DNA of 64,000 bases from Myrica gale (GCA_963930655.1 OZ005605.1:6641501-6705500), one strand, 5' to 3'; positions 1 through 12,330 are shown, counted from the first letter of the stretch. The notes: generated by a model from the sequence alone, not told the origin. Numbers and translations: made by a program.

Positions 1-245
1 AGACACCGTCACATCTCCTGGCATGCCGACAGATTGCTATTCCAAGCTTACATGTTGAAAATCATGAAGCACCTTGAATAAACTCGGGGAACCCCACACC
101 AACCTTTGGACTACATGAATTTATGTCATCAGACAACTATATATAACATTTGGAAAAGGAAAGATAAATCCTATTTACCAAGTCAAATAAGAAAATTACA
201 CACTTGACTTCAGTCATAAAAAAGGGGAACAAATGGAGGAAATAC

Positions 246-919
246 CGATAGTAATAATGCAATTTCAAGTGCTTTTGGATCTTTGAATGTCACAAATGCA
301 GACTTTGATTGCCCGGACTCACTGCACCCAAGAAGAAAACATAGCATAACGACCCCGTCAGTCCTTCACACGCGCGAGCTCACACACCAAACTCACCCAG
401 ATAAAATAACAGGGCGTAGTTGACTAACTTCTACGGTGCCTTTTCTTTCCCTCTCTCAGAGCAACCAAGCAGGGAATTATTAAATACAAACTGAAATAGC
501 TAATACAAAACGAGAATAAGCATATTTAGTGTTTCCTTTCTCTTTTTATCTCATTTCTAAACTACAATCTTTTTAACAAAATGAAAATGCAATAGCCATC
601 AATTATTATACGAGAATCAAGCCAGCGAATTAACAGAGATCCAAGAATCAGAACTCTAATCAACAAAGAAACGCTTAAATAGAGAAAACAAATACCGTCG
701 GATTTCAATGTGCTCGATTTCTCCAGAAAATGAGAAGAACTCGTGAATCTCTCTCTCACTAGCTAGATCCGAAACGGGCTTCACTTGAACAGTTCTCGTC
801 TGAAAATTTGTCACGAAATAACATAAAAAGACACCGAAAGCGAGATTCAGATTTACAGAAGCAGGAAATACAAAGAAATACCGGAGTGAGCAAAATTCGT
901 AAACTAGCTAAACCTGCAT
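246..919 (-). CDS. BPA1-like RRM protein (ACD11-binding-partner family), 5' part of gene
   Basis: Three coding exons fit on the minus strand: 919-914 (only ATGCAG), 799-696 and 321-246, joined by GT-AG introns with matching phases. They give 62 residues beginning MQTRTVQVKPVSDL and ending IALLLS. The reading contains an RRM fold: RNP2-like TVQVKPVS near residue 5 and RNP1-like SAFVTFK near residue 45. The phrase HEFFSFSGEIEHIEI is typical of plant BPA1-like proteins, RNA-recognition proteins that in Arabidopsis bind the sphingolipid-transfer protein ACD11 and affect cell death. That function is known for the family and inferred here. The rest of the gene must lie left of position 1; I found no convincing fourth exon in 1-245. 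The two-codon first coding exon is unusual but matches the family N-terminus. Confidence 0.85.
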
Positions 920-1090
920 TTGCGAATCACAGTGCGTGGAGCTCTGTAGTCGTCATCGGTGGCTCTGCAAAAGCTTTTCGTTATGTCTGCGTGTTGTGAA
1001 GGACGAAGAAGGGAGAGAGGTGGAACAGCTAGTAGATATCTAGAAAGAGACACCGGACAGATTATACCAGAGAGAGGGAGAGAATGAATG
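920..1090 (-). promoter_or_regulatory. probable 5' leader of the BPA1-like gene
   Basis: Read on the minus strand, this stretch is rich in CT runs and leads directly into the two-codon first exon at 919-914. That is the usual look of a plant 5' untranslated leader. The transcription start cannot be fixed from sequence alone. Confidence 0.4.
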
Positions 1091-3336
1091 TGAGCAGTTT
1101 CTCAGGAAAACAAACATAATAATGTTGTTAATATAAACCTCAAGTAAAGTGCCCCTGGCTTCTCCCTAAATTTCCGGCTTTATCTAAAACCTTTTTCCGA
1201 CCTTTTTAAATAGCTGTTATTTTTCCGGTCGCAAAAATTTGATTTTAAGTGTCAGTTGCCACGCCGGTTTCGACACAAATTTTTAACATAATTAGTTGTG
1301 ACACCTGGCTCCCGCCGTTTCTCATGGGCACAAATATGAATAATTAAAATACATTCAGATATAATTATTTTCTTTACATACGAAATATGAATAAAATGTA
1401 TTTGTTTATTTTTTTATACAATGGGAAAAAGATTTTGTCAATTACATTATTACCATTAAAAACTTGATACATGAATTTCCTAAGCATGCCACAAATGACG
1501 TGTTTACACTGATATCACCTTTATTATTATTTTTTTCGTTTTGTCTCGTCATAAAATCACGTGATTCTTGCTTAGTTTGAGATTTAATTTTTTTTTAATT
1601 CAGTGTTTGTCTTGGAGTGTTTTGTAATTTTTTTATTATTAAAAATAATTTAGTGGAACCAAATTTATCAACAATTTACTTGGTAGAGCTTACTTTGTCA
1701 TATAATAATAAGAAGTACGGTAAAAATTAAAAATAAAATAAATTAGTGAATTAAATATATTTATGCATTTTGGCTTATGTGGCAATTTTTTAAAGTGAAT
1801 TTACTTACTTGGGAGATATTGGCCTTAGGAAAACTAAAAGAAATGACAACCATTTATGACCGTTTTCTTCTCTATTTTTTGGATAAATAAATGAAGACCT
1901 ATTCATGCAAGTACTTCGTGAATGGTTCATGCACTTTCTTTTACTTTTTTTTTTTTTAGTATATATATATATATATATAGTTTTATAGCACCCCTGAAAT
2001 ACGTCAACAAAACCTAATGATTGAGAGAGTTTTGAAAAGCCATGAGTGCATGAATAATGAATTAGATAGCGAGGCAAAAGATTTGAAGACACGTCATTAC
2101 TGAAGAAACAAAAGGATAAAATAGTAAAATCGAACAAGAAGGAAGTGTAAACACTGGGGTCCCCCGTCCCCCCGAGACAACAGATTCCTTCCTTGGTCAA
2201 TCAAGTCAAAACTTTGTTTCGGGCTCGAAGCGGTTTAATGCCTTTTTTTTTTTTCTGTTTGAGATATTCCTATCTTTCATCTGGCTGGCGTTTGTTTACT
2301 GAAGTTTTAGGAAATATTCTTAAAATTTTAAAAATCTTGAAGTTTATTGGGATTTGTGAAAAGTTTAAAGTGTATGTATAAAAGTTAGAAATTTTGAAGT
2401 ATGTTTGTTTTGTTGGAAATTTTGGGCCTCAAAATTTTGGACAAACAAACATGTCTCTAATCTCGGAATATGTAGATATATCTTTAATAAGGTTGGATGC
2501 TTTTAACCAGATGAGGACTACAGAAATGGTCATTCAAAGGTTATCCGCGTTTCGGTCGCCTCCCCCTCTAGGACGTCGTCGACTAGTCCTCCGCCAGTCC
2601 CACCTGAGCCAAACAGACAGGAAGGGCCCACTCGTTCCTACTTTAACTCAGTTATTTGTCCCAACCACCAACACATCTTCAGAGACTGATTTGGGGGGTC
2701 CACAATCAGGGGTCGGGACGAAGGCTTACACATCGTTGCCCCCAACAGTGATGTCAGATGAGGATGCATGGATAGAGCACTCTAGCTTTATGATTAATCT
2801 GGAACGCACCATTCGTCGGGAACAACAGGACCACTTTTCACCTGCACCTGCCCCCTCAACCAGACTTATTGGGTGAACAACGGAATAATTCGAAACGAAA
2901 TTTAATATCTTGACATTCGGTCCGTTAATTGGTGGATGATCAAAATGAATTCTGATTCGCTTTCAATTCTTAGCGGATTTAGCAAAAGCGAAGAGAATAG
3001 CGGAATTCTGATAATATTTTGGGCCATATTTTTTTGCCCATTTAATCATTTTTTACAAAAAAAAATAAAGATAGTTATTCATTCATCACAATTCACAAAT
3101 ACAAATATCACTGATATATCATAAAATTAAAATATACAATCCGAACTTCATAAAAATATTTCTCAATTCATTATAAAAAATCTCAATTATATAAATAAAC
3201 ACAGAATATTGCACTTGAACCACATCAACTCGCCAAGACACCAAGTGATTAGAGTTAAATTTTGGAGTAAATGTTGGTTATCCTTTAAAGTTCAAACTAA
3301 TACAATCATATCATATTAGTTTTGATGGCCATTTTA
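1091..3336. other. AT-rich intergenic DNA, no gene recognised
   Basis: Long A/T runs and a TA microsatellite near 1961-1979. An open frame of 160 codons at 2394-2876 (plus) has no domain I recognise, no introns and no good neighbours, so it is not called as a gene. The sequence between 1140 and 1330 has a few CG-rich words, perhaps old transposon debris. Confidence 0.5.
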
Positions 3337-4576
3337 TTTAGTGAAAGTCTATGTAGCAACCCAAGAGGGGGTGAAATGAGTTTTAATAAAATTTAATAAT
3401 TTCTAAATAGATTTAAAACACCAATCACAATAAACCACAAGAGCAAAGAAATGAAACTTAAGGAGATAAAGGTTGAAGAGATGACACCGTAATTTTTAGG
3501 TGGTTCGGCCAAACGCTTGCCTACATCCACCCCAAAGGCTATTGACTTCCTTAGGCTTTCTCCATTAACTATCAAATAGGTAGTACACCTTAGCTTCTCG
3601 GGTGCTAAGGAAACTTCACAAAGCGTTTCTCGAGCTTACGCTTTAACTCCTCTTCTCAAATCTCAACACCTAGGGATTTCTTCTATTCACAAGAGTAGGG
3701 CTTCGTGTTTACCCAACACTCACAAGGTTTAACTTGAATGAGTACAAATAGAAAAGCTCATATATTGACTCTTGAAGCCGAATTCACAAATGTGAGGCGC
3801 AAATGAAGGAAGATGATAAGATTTACAATAGAAGACTTGAAATGTGGCAAGGAAAATTGCAGGTCTTCTTGGTAGGTGCGGAAGTTCACTCTTCTTCAAA
3901 GCTTTATCTCTTTCTAAAGAAGTTAGGTCACAAAGTAAATGCAAATTCTTCGTGTAAGTGAGAACTCTACTTTCTTCATCTATCAGTCCTCTATTTAAGT
4001 CATTTTGACTTCAACGGTTGACTGGGTAGGTGAGAATAGTCGGTGGAAAGTTGCCCATGAATTTATGAGCGATTTGATGTCTCTGATGTCATTCCGAAAA
4101 ATCCTCAAAATCGTGTAATGTGTCGACACTTCAAATGACATGTGCTGACACATATAATTTGAACTAAAAATTAACGCTCGGGAGACAGTGCAATGTGTCG
4201 ACACCATGAGGTCAATGTGTCGACACATGTTTTGGTAAAAAACACATGTCTCGGGTGTGAGTGCAATATGTCGACACATGTCCTGAATGTGTCAACACCT
4301 AAAAGTCTTGGAGACAAAAATCAGTGTATTTTAAGCTTTCATCCCATTTCAAAACTCTTTTAAATGTCTATAACTTGAAGAATTTATCTATCAACTTGTG
4401 TAAAGATCTTTAAGTACATTGAGAGGATTTTTAGAGAGAAAATATTCAATCCTCTTGTAGATATAACTTGGAAATTGTGGATTGATAAAATAGAATCTAA
4501 AGTCAAAGAACTTAGAAACTTTTGTTATCATCAAAATCATTTATAGATTGTTTTGTAAAACAACATTGGGCTAACA
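3337..4576 (-). repeat. LTR of SIRE-type element, 1.24 kb
   Basis: On the minus strand it begins TGTTAGCCCAA at 4576 and fades near 3337 at a degenerate CACTAA end. Most blocks align by eye with 55631-57571: the start, the GTGTCGACAC palindromes (4120-4298), the stretch around GGCCGAACCACCTAAAAAT (near 3500) and the terminal block with a C-rich run followed by TTGGGTTG (near 3365). It lacks several hundred bases present in that copy. Confidence 0.7.
4118..4298. repeat. paired GTGTCGACAC palindromes in LTR
   Basis: Exact or near copies start at 4120, 4142, 4195, 4217, 4268 and 4289. They form three pairs with spacings of 22, 22 and 21 bp. Three copies are exact and three have one change (for example GTGTCAACAC). 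The cassette lies in the upstream part of the LTR, where promoter and enhancer functions normally sit. Confidence 0.85.
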
Positions 4577-4605
4577 ATCTTTCCATTTTTGATGATGACA
4601 AAACC
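4577..4605 (-). other. polypurine-tract-like junction of the LTR element
   Basis: On the minus strand, a TCATCATCAAAAATGG block followed by AAAGAT lies immediately before the LTR start TGTTAG. SIRE-type Copia elements typically have a TCATCATCAAAAAGGG-like tract here, which primes plus-strand DNA. This sets the orientation and marks 3337-4576 as the 3' LTR. Confidence 0.55.
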
Positions 4606-5234
4606 ATGTTAAAAACAACAATTTGCTAATTAATAGAAAAGCTCTCCCTGAGAACAAGTATGAGTTTTTCATGACATTTTTAGCAAATAGACTTTAGAAT
4701 TTTATAAAAAATTTGCAAGAGTTCCCTTTGTAAATTGAGGTTTCCCAAAAAATTTAAAAGCACAAGAAAACACTTCTATGAACTTCCTCCAATCTTCTCA
4801 AACTCCAAAGATTATTAACAGAACCCAAGACTTCATATAGAGAGAATTTTGAGAGATAGAAAGGCTACCTTTAAAGCAATTTACACTGGTTCATTATGAA
4901 GTACAATGAGCACTTCTCACAGACTTCATTTGAGCTTCCTTAGAGATTATCAACAAGCTAGTTCAATATATCATATATAAACATTATGAACATTATCAGC
5001 ACATCTCAAATCAAAAGAGAGCATAGAGAACATAATAGATCCAGAAATTAAAATAGACATTATAAACAGAAAATGAGTCTAAATGTTCTCTAAAAAAATG
5101 TTCTCTAAAAAATGTTTTCTAAATGAGCTAAGAGTTCAGCATATATACATTTTCTCCCCCTTTGACATCATAAAAAAAAAATTAAGGGAAGAGGTTAAAA
5201 GGTAAGAGGCTATGAAGAGAGTCAAGCAAGAAAA

Positions 5235-6902
5235 CTATAGAGAATCAAAGGGAGGAGGTGGATGGTCCACATCAAACTTCTTCAGCCAGTTGACCCAGGT
5301 AGTGGAGAACCAATAAGTCCATTGAATCACTCGGGGACGAAGATTGCGATCTTCATCCAAATGGATCACGGTCGCCTTGATGACATCTTCAACAGCTGAT
5401 TGCACCTTATGCTGGAGAATTTCAGATGTAGAGGCAAATTCATCCACTGACTTTTGAATCACATTGCTGGCTACTTTGATGCTATTGTTGACTTGATGCT
5501 TGAGATTCTTCATATCTTTAGAGAGAATCCAAGATGTTCAGTGTGGTCAGCAAGCATCTTCTTGATGTCTTCAAACCTGGTCTTCATAGAGCTGGCCAAA
5601 TCTTCCATATTCTTTCCCAATTTCTTCTCTTTTTTCTTTATCTCATTCATGGAGGCCTCAAGTGTGTTTAATCGAGGTTGATGGGAGCTTCCAGCAGCAG
5701 CCTTCCAGGAGGTATATCCAAAAGGTGGAAGAGAGACAGATAAAGGAGTATGCTCCTCTACAGGAGTTTCAGCAGCAGTTTCAGCATCATCCTCATCATC
5801 ACTTTCCTCTTCAGATCCGGAACCCTTATCACCAATCTTTTGAAGTGTCACCCCTGTTTTCTTCACCCATTCACCATCCTCAGTTTGCATAAAACCCATC
5901 AATTTTAGTGTTTTTTTGGTTATACTCTTGTGAATCCTTGAGTTTTTCTCTAACCTCCATAGAGACTTCTATATCAAAAGCATGAAATAAATGGGTGAAA
6001 AACATCCCATAAGGCAGTCCTTGCCTTTTCTTTTCAGAGGCGGATTTAATGTGATTAATCATCAAATGGCCAAGGTTCATTGGAGTACGTATGATTAAAC
6101 AGTACATTATAAACAACTTCAAAAAGGTAATGTACTCAAATTTACCAGTCCTTGGTAAAATGACACAGCACACCATGTGATGTAAAATCCGTCTATGGAC
6201 TGTCAAGTCACTGGCAGTGGGTTTAAACACTTTGTTTAGGGTTGGATTATCCAACACAACCTTAAGTATATTTAGAGGTTCTACCTCTGCCATCCTCATC
6301 CAAGTATAGGCATCAAAGAACTTTTTTCCCCCATTAGGAGCATCAATCACAGTATTTAGAGAAGTTGCAGACAAGTCCAAAATTTTCTCATTTACATAAC
6401 TTGTGACTGATTCGGAAATTGTATGTTGAAGATTAGCATATACCAATTTCACAAGATAAACATAGCAGTCAACCTTCAAATTCACAAACACTCTTCATCC
6501 TTGATATTCAAACATTTCCTTAAAATTAAACCAATTTTTATCAAACCATTTGAAATCAGCCCATCTACCAGCAATAACCTTCCTAGCCCTAAAATCTTGT
6601 AGAAATCTATTTTTACAATGACCTGACCTGTAGATGTTGGCTTCGGTAGAGGGCATGGCTTCCTCCAAATTTTTTCCTTTCTTTCTTGCTCGGAAACTGG
6701 CCGAAGATGGTGTTTGGGGTTTGGAGCGCTTGGGGAGACTGGAGGAAATCTCGGCATGAGCAAGAGAGGCTGTCTGCGGTATGGTTTTGAGAGGTGGCCG
6801 GTCGGTGAGAAGATTTCGTGGGGAAGAGAGAAATCGGCACGACTTGGGTGAGAGAGAGGAGTTTGCGAAAAGAAAGAGGGAAAATGTGCTGACCCTTGCC
6901 AT
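5235..6902 (-). pseudogene. putative plant transposon protein (Transposase_32-like), broken ORF
   Basis: Minus-strand reading starting MARVSTFSLFLF at 6902. The stretch FRARKVIAGRWADFKWF and the following 200 residues (DLTVHRRILHHMVCC, RTPMNLGHLMINHI) resemble the 'putative plant transposon protein' domain often found in plant LTR-element derivatives. Downstream come an acidic linker (EEESDDEDD) and a probable coiled coil (MNEIKKKEKKLGKNMEDL). Three breaks are visible: an in-frame TGA at 6497-6495 where the family usually has Trp, a frameshift near 5900, and another near 5512. A decayed passenger gene; its biochemical role is not known to me. Confidence 0.6.
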
Positions 6903-6939
6903 AAGAGGCTTATTATAACACGCGGGTACCCATTTTTAA

Positions 6940-7115
6940 AAACATTGTGCCCGATATATATGTCGACACATTATATCAATGTGTCGGCACATTGCACATG
7001 TACCCGAGAGCCAATTTTGAAGGAGCTCAAGAATTGAAGCTAATGTGTTGAGACATGAACTCATAAGTGTCGACACATACTTCCTTGGTGAAAAACGCCA
7101 TAAAAACCAGAAGTG
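6940..7115. promoter_or_regulatory. degenerate palindrome cluster upstream of the transposon ORF
   Basis: One exact GTGTCGACAC (near 7067) and four variants with one to three changes lie just upstream of the minus-strand ORF start at 6902. The same words, including a neighbouring CCCGAGAG, occur in the LTR copies, so this is probably the remnant of the element's 5' LTR/promoter. Confidence 0.5.
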
Positions 7116-7239
7116 TTGACACATCCTATGCAAAGAAAATTTCTTCTGAAAATTTTCAACAAATAGCAATTGAAATTATACCATCATGAAACCATGCATG
7201 CTTAATAACATTCCAAGAAAATACATCTCTTAACACACC

Positions 7240-8720
7240 CCCGCTAGAGTTTGGGCCACAAGGTATCACATCCTTAGTGGCTGAAAGAGGCCATTCAAGG
7301 GGCTGCAAAGTATGTTCTGAGGCTTCCCAAGCCTGTTGGTCATCATCATCCCTAATTCATGGATAATAATTCCGTTGTTTGTAGGGCGAGCCTAAGAAGA
7401 GGTAGCTGGCTCTCCAACAAAATTAGGCTAAAAACTATAGCTCTTAACGAAAGCCTGTGTCGATTCCCTAGTAGTAAAAGACAACAAGAGAGATGCTGAA
7501 AAGGTATAGTCATGTTGAGCAAGAATTGGAGGACAGGATCTTGGGTTAGTCAAAGAACGGGGTTGTCCTTTCGAAAGGGTGTTTTCCAGATCCATAAAAA
7601 ATTCCACGTGGTGCGCCCAGATAGCTTCCGAATCTTCTACGATCAGATCTACCTGACCCTTAGCTGCATTACACCGTTCATAATTAATTGTGGTGGCTCT
7701 ACCCTTCTGATTAAAAGAATGGATTTCACTGACAGTTGAAGGCAGTTCCAAAGACTGTTGGTATGTCGGACCAACCTGCTGGGAGTGACTGTCACACGCC
7801 ACTTTACTTACTGGTTCCTTTGAGAGTGGGGTAGAAGACATAGGAGATGTCGCAAGAGGAAGGTTGACAACCTCTATATGTGAAGAACCATTGGATTGCC
7901 TTGGGAAAGAGTGAGGAGAATTAAGCATAACATGGGGCTCTGGAGAACCAGAAAATCTCCGATGTTCAGTAGTAATAGTCTTTATTACCCCACTGAAACC
8001 ATGACGCCCCAACGCTTCTCCATGTTCATAATTGCAGAAATTTTGAACGTGGCCCAGTCTACCACAATTAAAACACAAGTATGCAATTTTTTCATATTTA
8101 AACTGAATCTGCAGATGGTCATCAACTACACGATCCAAATAATAGTCCGGACAAAAAGGGGAAAGAAGATTTATCATAATCTTACATCGCAGAAATGCTA
8201 CACCCCAAACATACAACTGAGAGCGAAAATCTATATCTAAAACTTCACATGTTTTACTCGTAGCTTCCACAATAGTAGTATGGTCATTTTACCCGAAGGA
8301 AAACCATGAATCTGAACTCATATTGGTGTTATAGTAAAGGAGATCTCTTGGAGAGTTTTTCTGACTTCCCATGGCTTAAGAACCAACCATGCACCCTTTA
8401 TATTCCATGGGCACTAGGCTAAGATTTCATTTCTCATACTAGCATTCGGGAAAGTGAAAATGAAAGTATCATCCATACCTTCCCCCACTTCCAGAGGTTG
8501 AATGAAATTCCATGATTTAAAAATAGCCTCACGTATCCCAATCTTGTTGAGAGGTTTAGAGCAGAATAACTTCCCTACGAGAATATGACCAGCTTCTCTT
8601 TGAGCATCTTCCAACTCTTTAACCGAGTTTGGAGGGAGATGACCCCAGCCAAGGGCTTGGGTTTTGGAGGTAATTTCTTCCTCAACCTCTTGAAGGAGAG
8701 ATTGCATGAGGGTTACAATG
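7240..8720 (-). pseudogene. LINE (L1-type) ORF1 remnant: DUF4283-like domain and zinc knuckle
   Basis: On the minus strand, a reading from about 8707 (MQSLLQEVEEEI) through DDTFIFTFPN resembles the DUF4283 domain of plant LINE ORF1. After a frame change near 8300-8400 it continues to a CCHC zinc knuckle, CFNCGRLGHVQNFC, near 8075. Ser/Pro-rich sequence follows, ending at 7428. Such proteins bind the LINE RNA. No ORF2 follows, so this is a truncated copy. Confidence 0.65.
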
Positions 8721-9131
8721 TAAATAGAAACCAAAGAGAGAGAGAGATAAAAGGAAGGAGAAGAAAAAAGGACACAAGGAAGAAGATAAAGGGGAAGAAC
8801 CCCCAAGAAAAGGGCAAATGAGAAAGAGACCAGAATAGAGGAATGGCCCAATAATTATGGAGGAAAGAAGCAAAGGCAAAAAAAGAGCAAGGAAGGACAA
8901 AAAATCGTGATCCAGAGATGAGATAGGGTGAAACAAGGAAGAATACGGGAGTCATATAGTGATGGAAATGAGATAATCTCCAAGGAACTCTACAGCGAGA
9001 GCGAACCATTTCCCGTTACAATTCATCATGATTCCTTATTCAAAATTCATAATAATTGAAAATGTGCATCTCGAGGATTAGGCAATTTCGGGAATCATGA
9101 GAAAGATGATAATCACACACCTCGAATCACG
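8721..9131. other. purine-rich spacer, no gene recognised
   Basis: GA-rich sequence on the plus strand (8720-9000), possibly the 5' leader of the LINE remnant to its left. Overlapping open frames here are low-complexity (Phe/Leu/Ser) and not credible genes. Confidence 0.4.
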
Positions 9132-9390
9132 ACCATGGAAGTGGTAGCCCAATTAGTAATATGATCACCTTACAGTGAGAATGGAGATGAAGATTCTTGG
9201 ATCAAATTTCCAGTCTCATTTCTTAGTTGCACTTTTGTAGGACTGTGATGAGGTCACCTTACTTGGGTGCGGTAGTTATGGCTCAATCTAATGCCTGAAT
9301 TGTGTATGAGCCCTTATGGTCACCTCTACGAGGAATTGACTGTGCTAATCGCCCCGTACCAACCTTTTGCTTACAAAAAGAAAAAGAAAC
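9132..9390 (+). mobile_element. SINE-like element (tRNA-type)
   Basis: A tRNA-type promoter A-box-like word (TGGTAGCCCAATTAGTA near 9142) is followed about 60 bp later by a weak B-box-like GGATCAAATTT. The unit ends in an A-rich tail (9374-9390). It is bracketed by an imperfect 11-bp direct repeat, CTCGAATCACG at 9121 and CTTGAATCATG at 9391, as expected for target-primed insertion. Confidence 0.45.
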
Positions 9391-9401
9391 CTTGAATCAT
9401 G

Positions 9402-11610
9402 TAGAAGGGCAAACGGAAATCCCTGAGAGATAGTATAAATAAAAAAAGGTTTAGAACAAGTAAAGGAAGAAACATAGTTGATTAAGAAAGTCCTTCCCAT
9501 TTCTTTATTTGAGCATCGGAGTGTCCTCGAGCCTCCAAGGCTCTTTTCGTTTTCATGTAGGAATACCAAATCTTGATTGTTCCTAATATTATTATAGTCT
9601 AGGGTGTCAGAATCATCGAACTTATCAATCTCAATACATGAAAGTTATGCATCTATCCATATTTGAGTTAGAGAGACAATAATTATTAATGTGTCATTAA
9701 ATATGTAACACCTCTCCTGATTTATTTTTCTTAAGAATATATTTTTGGACTAAGTAAAGAGGTTTTGAATGGATTTATGGAAACCTAGCTTAAACCTTGG
9801 TGTTGGGTTTTTATTTCCTAAGCTTGGATAATTATATTTTCTTTAAAATGGAGCTTATTAAATTTATCCCATCTTGTCTATTGCTTTATTTATCATTTAT
9901 TTCCTTTTAGTGGTTAATTTACTAATAAGAGAAATTGTGCTTTTGGCTAATTTAATATTTAGTATTTATTTTATATTTTAAGCTATGTGCCGAAAATTTC
10001 ATGTGCTTTTTCCCTTTATGGATTTATGTCCTTTTCTTATTCAAGTGAGTTAGCTATTTCCTCTAATGTTTTTTGTGACCTTGGGTTAATTTCAAAAATT
10101 GGTTAAAAGAAAAAGACCTAGAATGGACCTAGGTTTGACCGGCCTTTGGGTTCCATTATATGGCTGTTAGTCCATTCTCTTTTGGGGTTTTAGATGTTTA
10201 AATTTCTAGGCTCAATTGAGTCTTGAGGAAAGTGAGATTTGGATCAATAGAATTTGTCTTCGTTGGGCTCAAAATTAATTTCAGCCCAATAACCAATAAT
10301 GTGACCGTCCACTTTATGAGGCCCTAAGTTTGGGCTAGTGATAATTATGAGCTTAGAGAATAACCTTTTTGACAAGTGGCAAGGATGGCCAATCCCACCC
10401 TTTTTGTCCAATCTCCATCTTTGCTTCTTGTAGTTAACTTTAGAGGTAATTATTGTAACCATAAGACACATAGCCCCTATCCTAGATTAACCCTTAGTTA
10501 ATTAAGTTAATAAAAGGGAGAGGGAAACCCATGGTTCAAGTGTCCAGCACCAATTTAGAAAGAGAGAGAAGAAGAAGAAGGAGAAGGTGCAATTTCAGTG
10601 GAAAAGAGAACGATGTTCGGGCTCTCTTGGCTACTTCCCCCATTAGAGTTGGTTATTCCCCCCTCTTTCTTCCTATTTTCTCTTCTAAAATCTCTTGTAC
10701 TAACTCCAAGCTCACTCCATTTGTTTTAGGTAAAGACACGTAGAGGAAGAACCATTAAGAGGCAAGGTAAGGGTGAAAAACTAGGCTAATTTTTTGTTTG
10801 AGTGGGAAATGACATAGCCTAATGTTGTGTTTGTTGGTGAGAAAATGAAATTTTAAAAGGGTAGATGTGCCATTAGGCTTGCATATTGGTTATGTTCTCT
10901 ATATTGTTCATGAGTTTTGTTAAAAAACAAGTGCATGCATGGTTGGAACTAGGTGTTTAGTGCTCTTGAATGACTTCAGTTAACAATGCTTCAACTTAGA
11001 TGCTTATGCTTTGATGAAATATGATAGTTTCTTCATTTTTATTTCATTCTTTGGGAAGAAATGGTTAGATGCATGTTTGATGGTTAAATGTGTGACAAAA
11101 TGTATGAACATGGAGCTTTATAACTCACTGTTTAGGTATATTCCATCCAAGAGTGCATACATGGCTTGTACCATCGTTTTCCATGGGATAGTTTTGAGAT
11201 TCATGAAAAAATTCTTCATTTTGGTTATTGATCTATGTTTAAATGAAAGATATGGAACTTATATGACCTTGCATGTGAAATAGTGTAACAAATGTACATG
11301 CATGCACATATAGTGTCTGTTCGACGCATCCATGTAAATTCCATTATTGTATGTGTTAAAATATTGTGAAAAAATGGGTGTGAGAATAATGGAAATTAAA
11401 GATGAGCTGAAACTCCAGAAGGGCAAATCTAAAAAGAGTGGACAAAACCAGCCATTAAAGCCCCATTTTGTGACCTGTCCATTGGAACTCCTATGAATCT
11501 GGACTGAATGGTACAACCAGTGGATGAGACTTGAAATTTGGACCTAGATCCTTGCTTGTAATAAAGAGTCTTAAGAAAACCTTTAAAACGAAGGAAGAGG
11601 CCTTATAGCC
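9402..11610. other. intergenic DNA, possible degenerate LTR
   Basis: A TGTAACACCTCT start near 9706 resembles the start of Gypsy-type LTRs, but I found no matching end or coding domain. A 70-codon frame at 10531-10743 begins with an Arg-rich GAAGAAGAAG microsatellite and is not credible. Nothing else is recognised. Confidence 0.35.
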
Positions 11611-11612
11611 GT

Positions 11613-11760
11613 AGGGCTGTGCAAAAATGCCTCGATCCGACTCGCCGATCCAGATCCGACCCGGAAAACTGTAATTCGGGCCGAGTCGGATATCCGAAAA
11701 GAGATCAGATATCCTTCGACCCGACCCGACCCGAATGCATCCCATTTCATGAAACGCGCG
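11613..11760 (+). repeat. hAT-like terminal region
   Basis: Starts TAGGGCTGTGCAAAA, followed by tandem CCGAC/GGGTCGG words (GACCCGACCCGACCCGA near 11718). This is typical of hAT termini with CG-rich subterminal repeats. No partner terminus was found. The hAT transposase fragment at 13474-14247 may belong to it. Confidence 0.4.
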
Positions 11761-11772
11761 TTTCACTCGGAA

Positions 11773-12330
11773 CCCCCCCTTTTTCATTCGCGAGTCTTGT
11801 TTCCGTACCCCTTATAGAGCTTGAATCCTTCGCAAGGTACTGCATATTGGGGATAATATATCATGCCAGTCCGGCAATCTGTATGTGACTTCCCGTATTA
11901 ACTGGTCCCTTGTGGTTTTTTGCTTTACAGGTTGAATAATTTGTTGAAGATGCAATCTCAAAGGTTTGTATTCTCAGCTCTTGGGTAGGTGGTTGCAGTT
12001 TTCAGCCCCCCTTTTTTATTCGCGAGTACCTAACCCTAACTCTCTAAGGTCTTTGCCGCCGCCACCGCCAGTCTCCCCCCTCAGCCGCCGCCACTTGCCA
12101 GTCTCCTTACCGTCATCTGTCGCCGGTCTCCGTGCCCCATACAGAGCTTGAATCCTTCTCAAGGTACTGCATATTGGGGATAATATATCATGCCAGTCCG
12201 GCAGTCTGTATGTGACTTCCAGTATTAACTGGTCCCTTGTGGTTTTTTGCTTTACAGGTTGAATCATTTGTTGAAGATGCAATCTCAAAGGTTTGTATTC
12301 TCAGCTATTGGCTAGGAGGTTGCAGTTTTA
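11773..12330 (+). repeat. tandem duplication of an exon-like segment
   Basis: The block GAGCTTGAATCC... through TTTGTATTCTCAGCT occurs at about 11817-11970 and again from 12144, an offset of 327 bp, with few differences. Each copy contains a good acceptor (TTTGCTTTACAG) followed by a 33-bp exon-like piece that could encode VESFVEDAISK, and a donor GTTTGT. The second copy is preceded by a CCGCC-rich leader-like stretch (12030-12135). It looks like the duplicated 5' end of a gene or a captured gene fragment. Confidence 0.45.

Larger units (their letters stand above)
3337..7200 (-). mobile_element. non-autonomous SIRE/Copia-type LTR element, minus strand, decayed
   Basis: From the minus-strand viewpoint the order is: palindrome-bearing upstream region (about 7200-6930), a broken plant-transposon protein reading (6902-5235), AT-rich DNA (5234-4606), a polypurine-type junction (about 4605-4577) and a 3' LTR (4576-3337). 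No gag or pol domain is seen inside, so it would have depended on another element. The left LTR is clear. A full 5' LTR is not, because LINE DNA begins at about 7240. The LTR is related along its length to the solo LTR at 55631-57571. Confidence 0.6.

Noticed and set aside
2394-2876. 160-codon plus-strand open frame
   Set aside because: No recognised domain, isolated in AT-rich DNA; may be transposon debris but cannot be supported as a gene.
8713-9009. Phe/Leu-rich minus-strand frames resembling membrane proteins
   Set aside because: Arise from GA-rich low-complexity DNA read in reverse.
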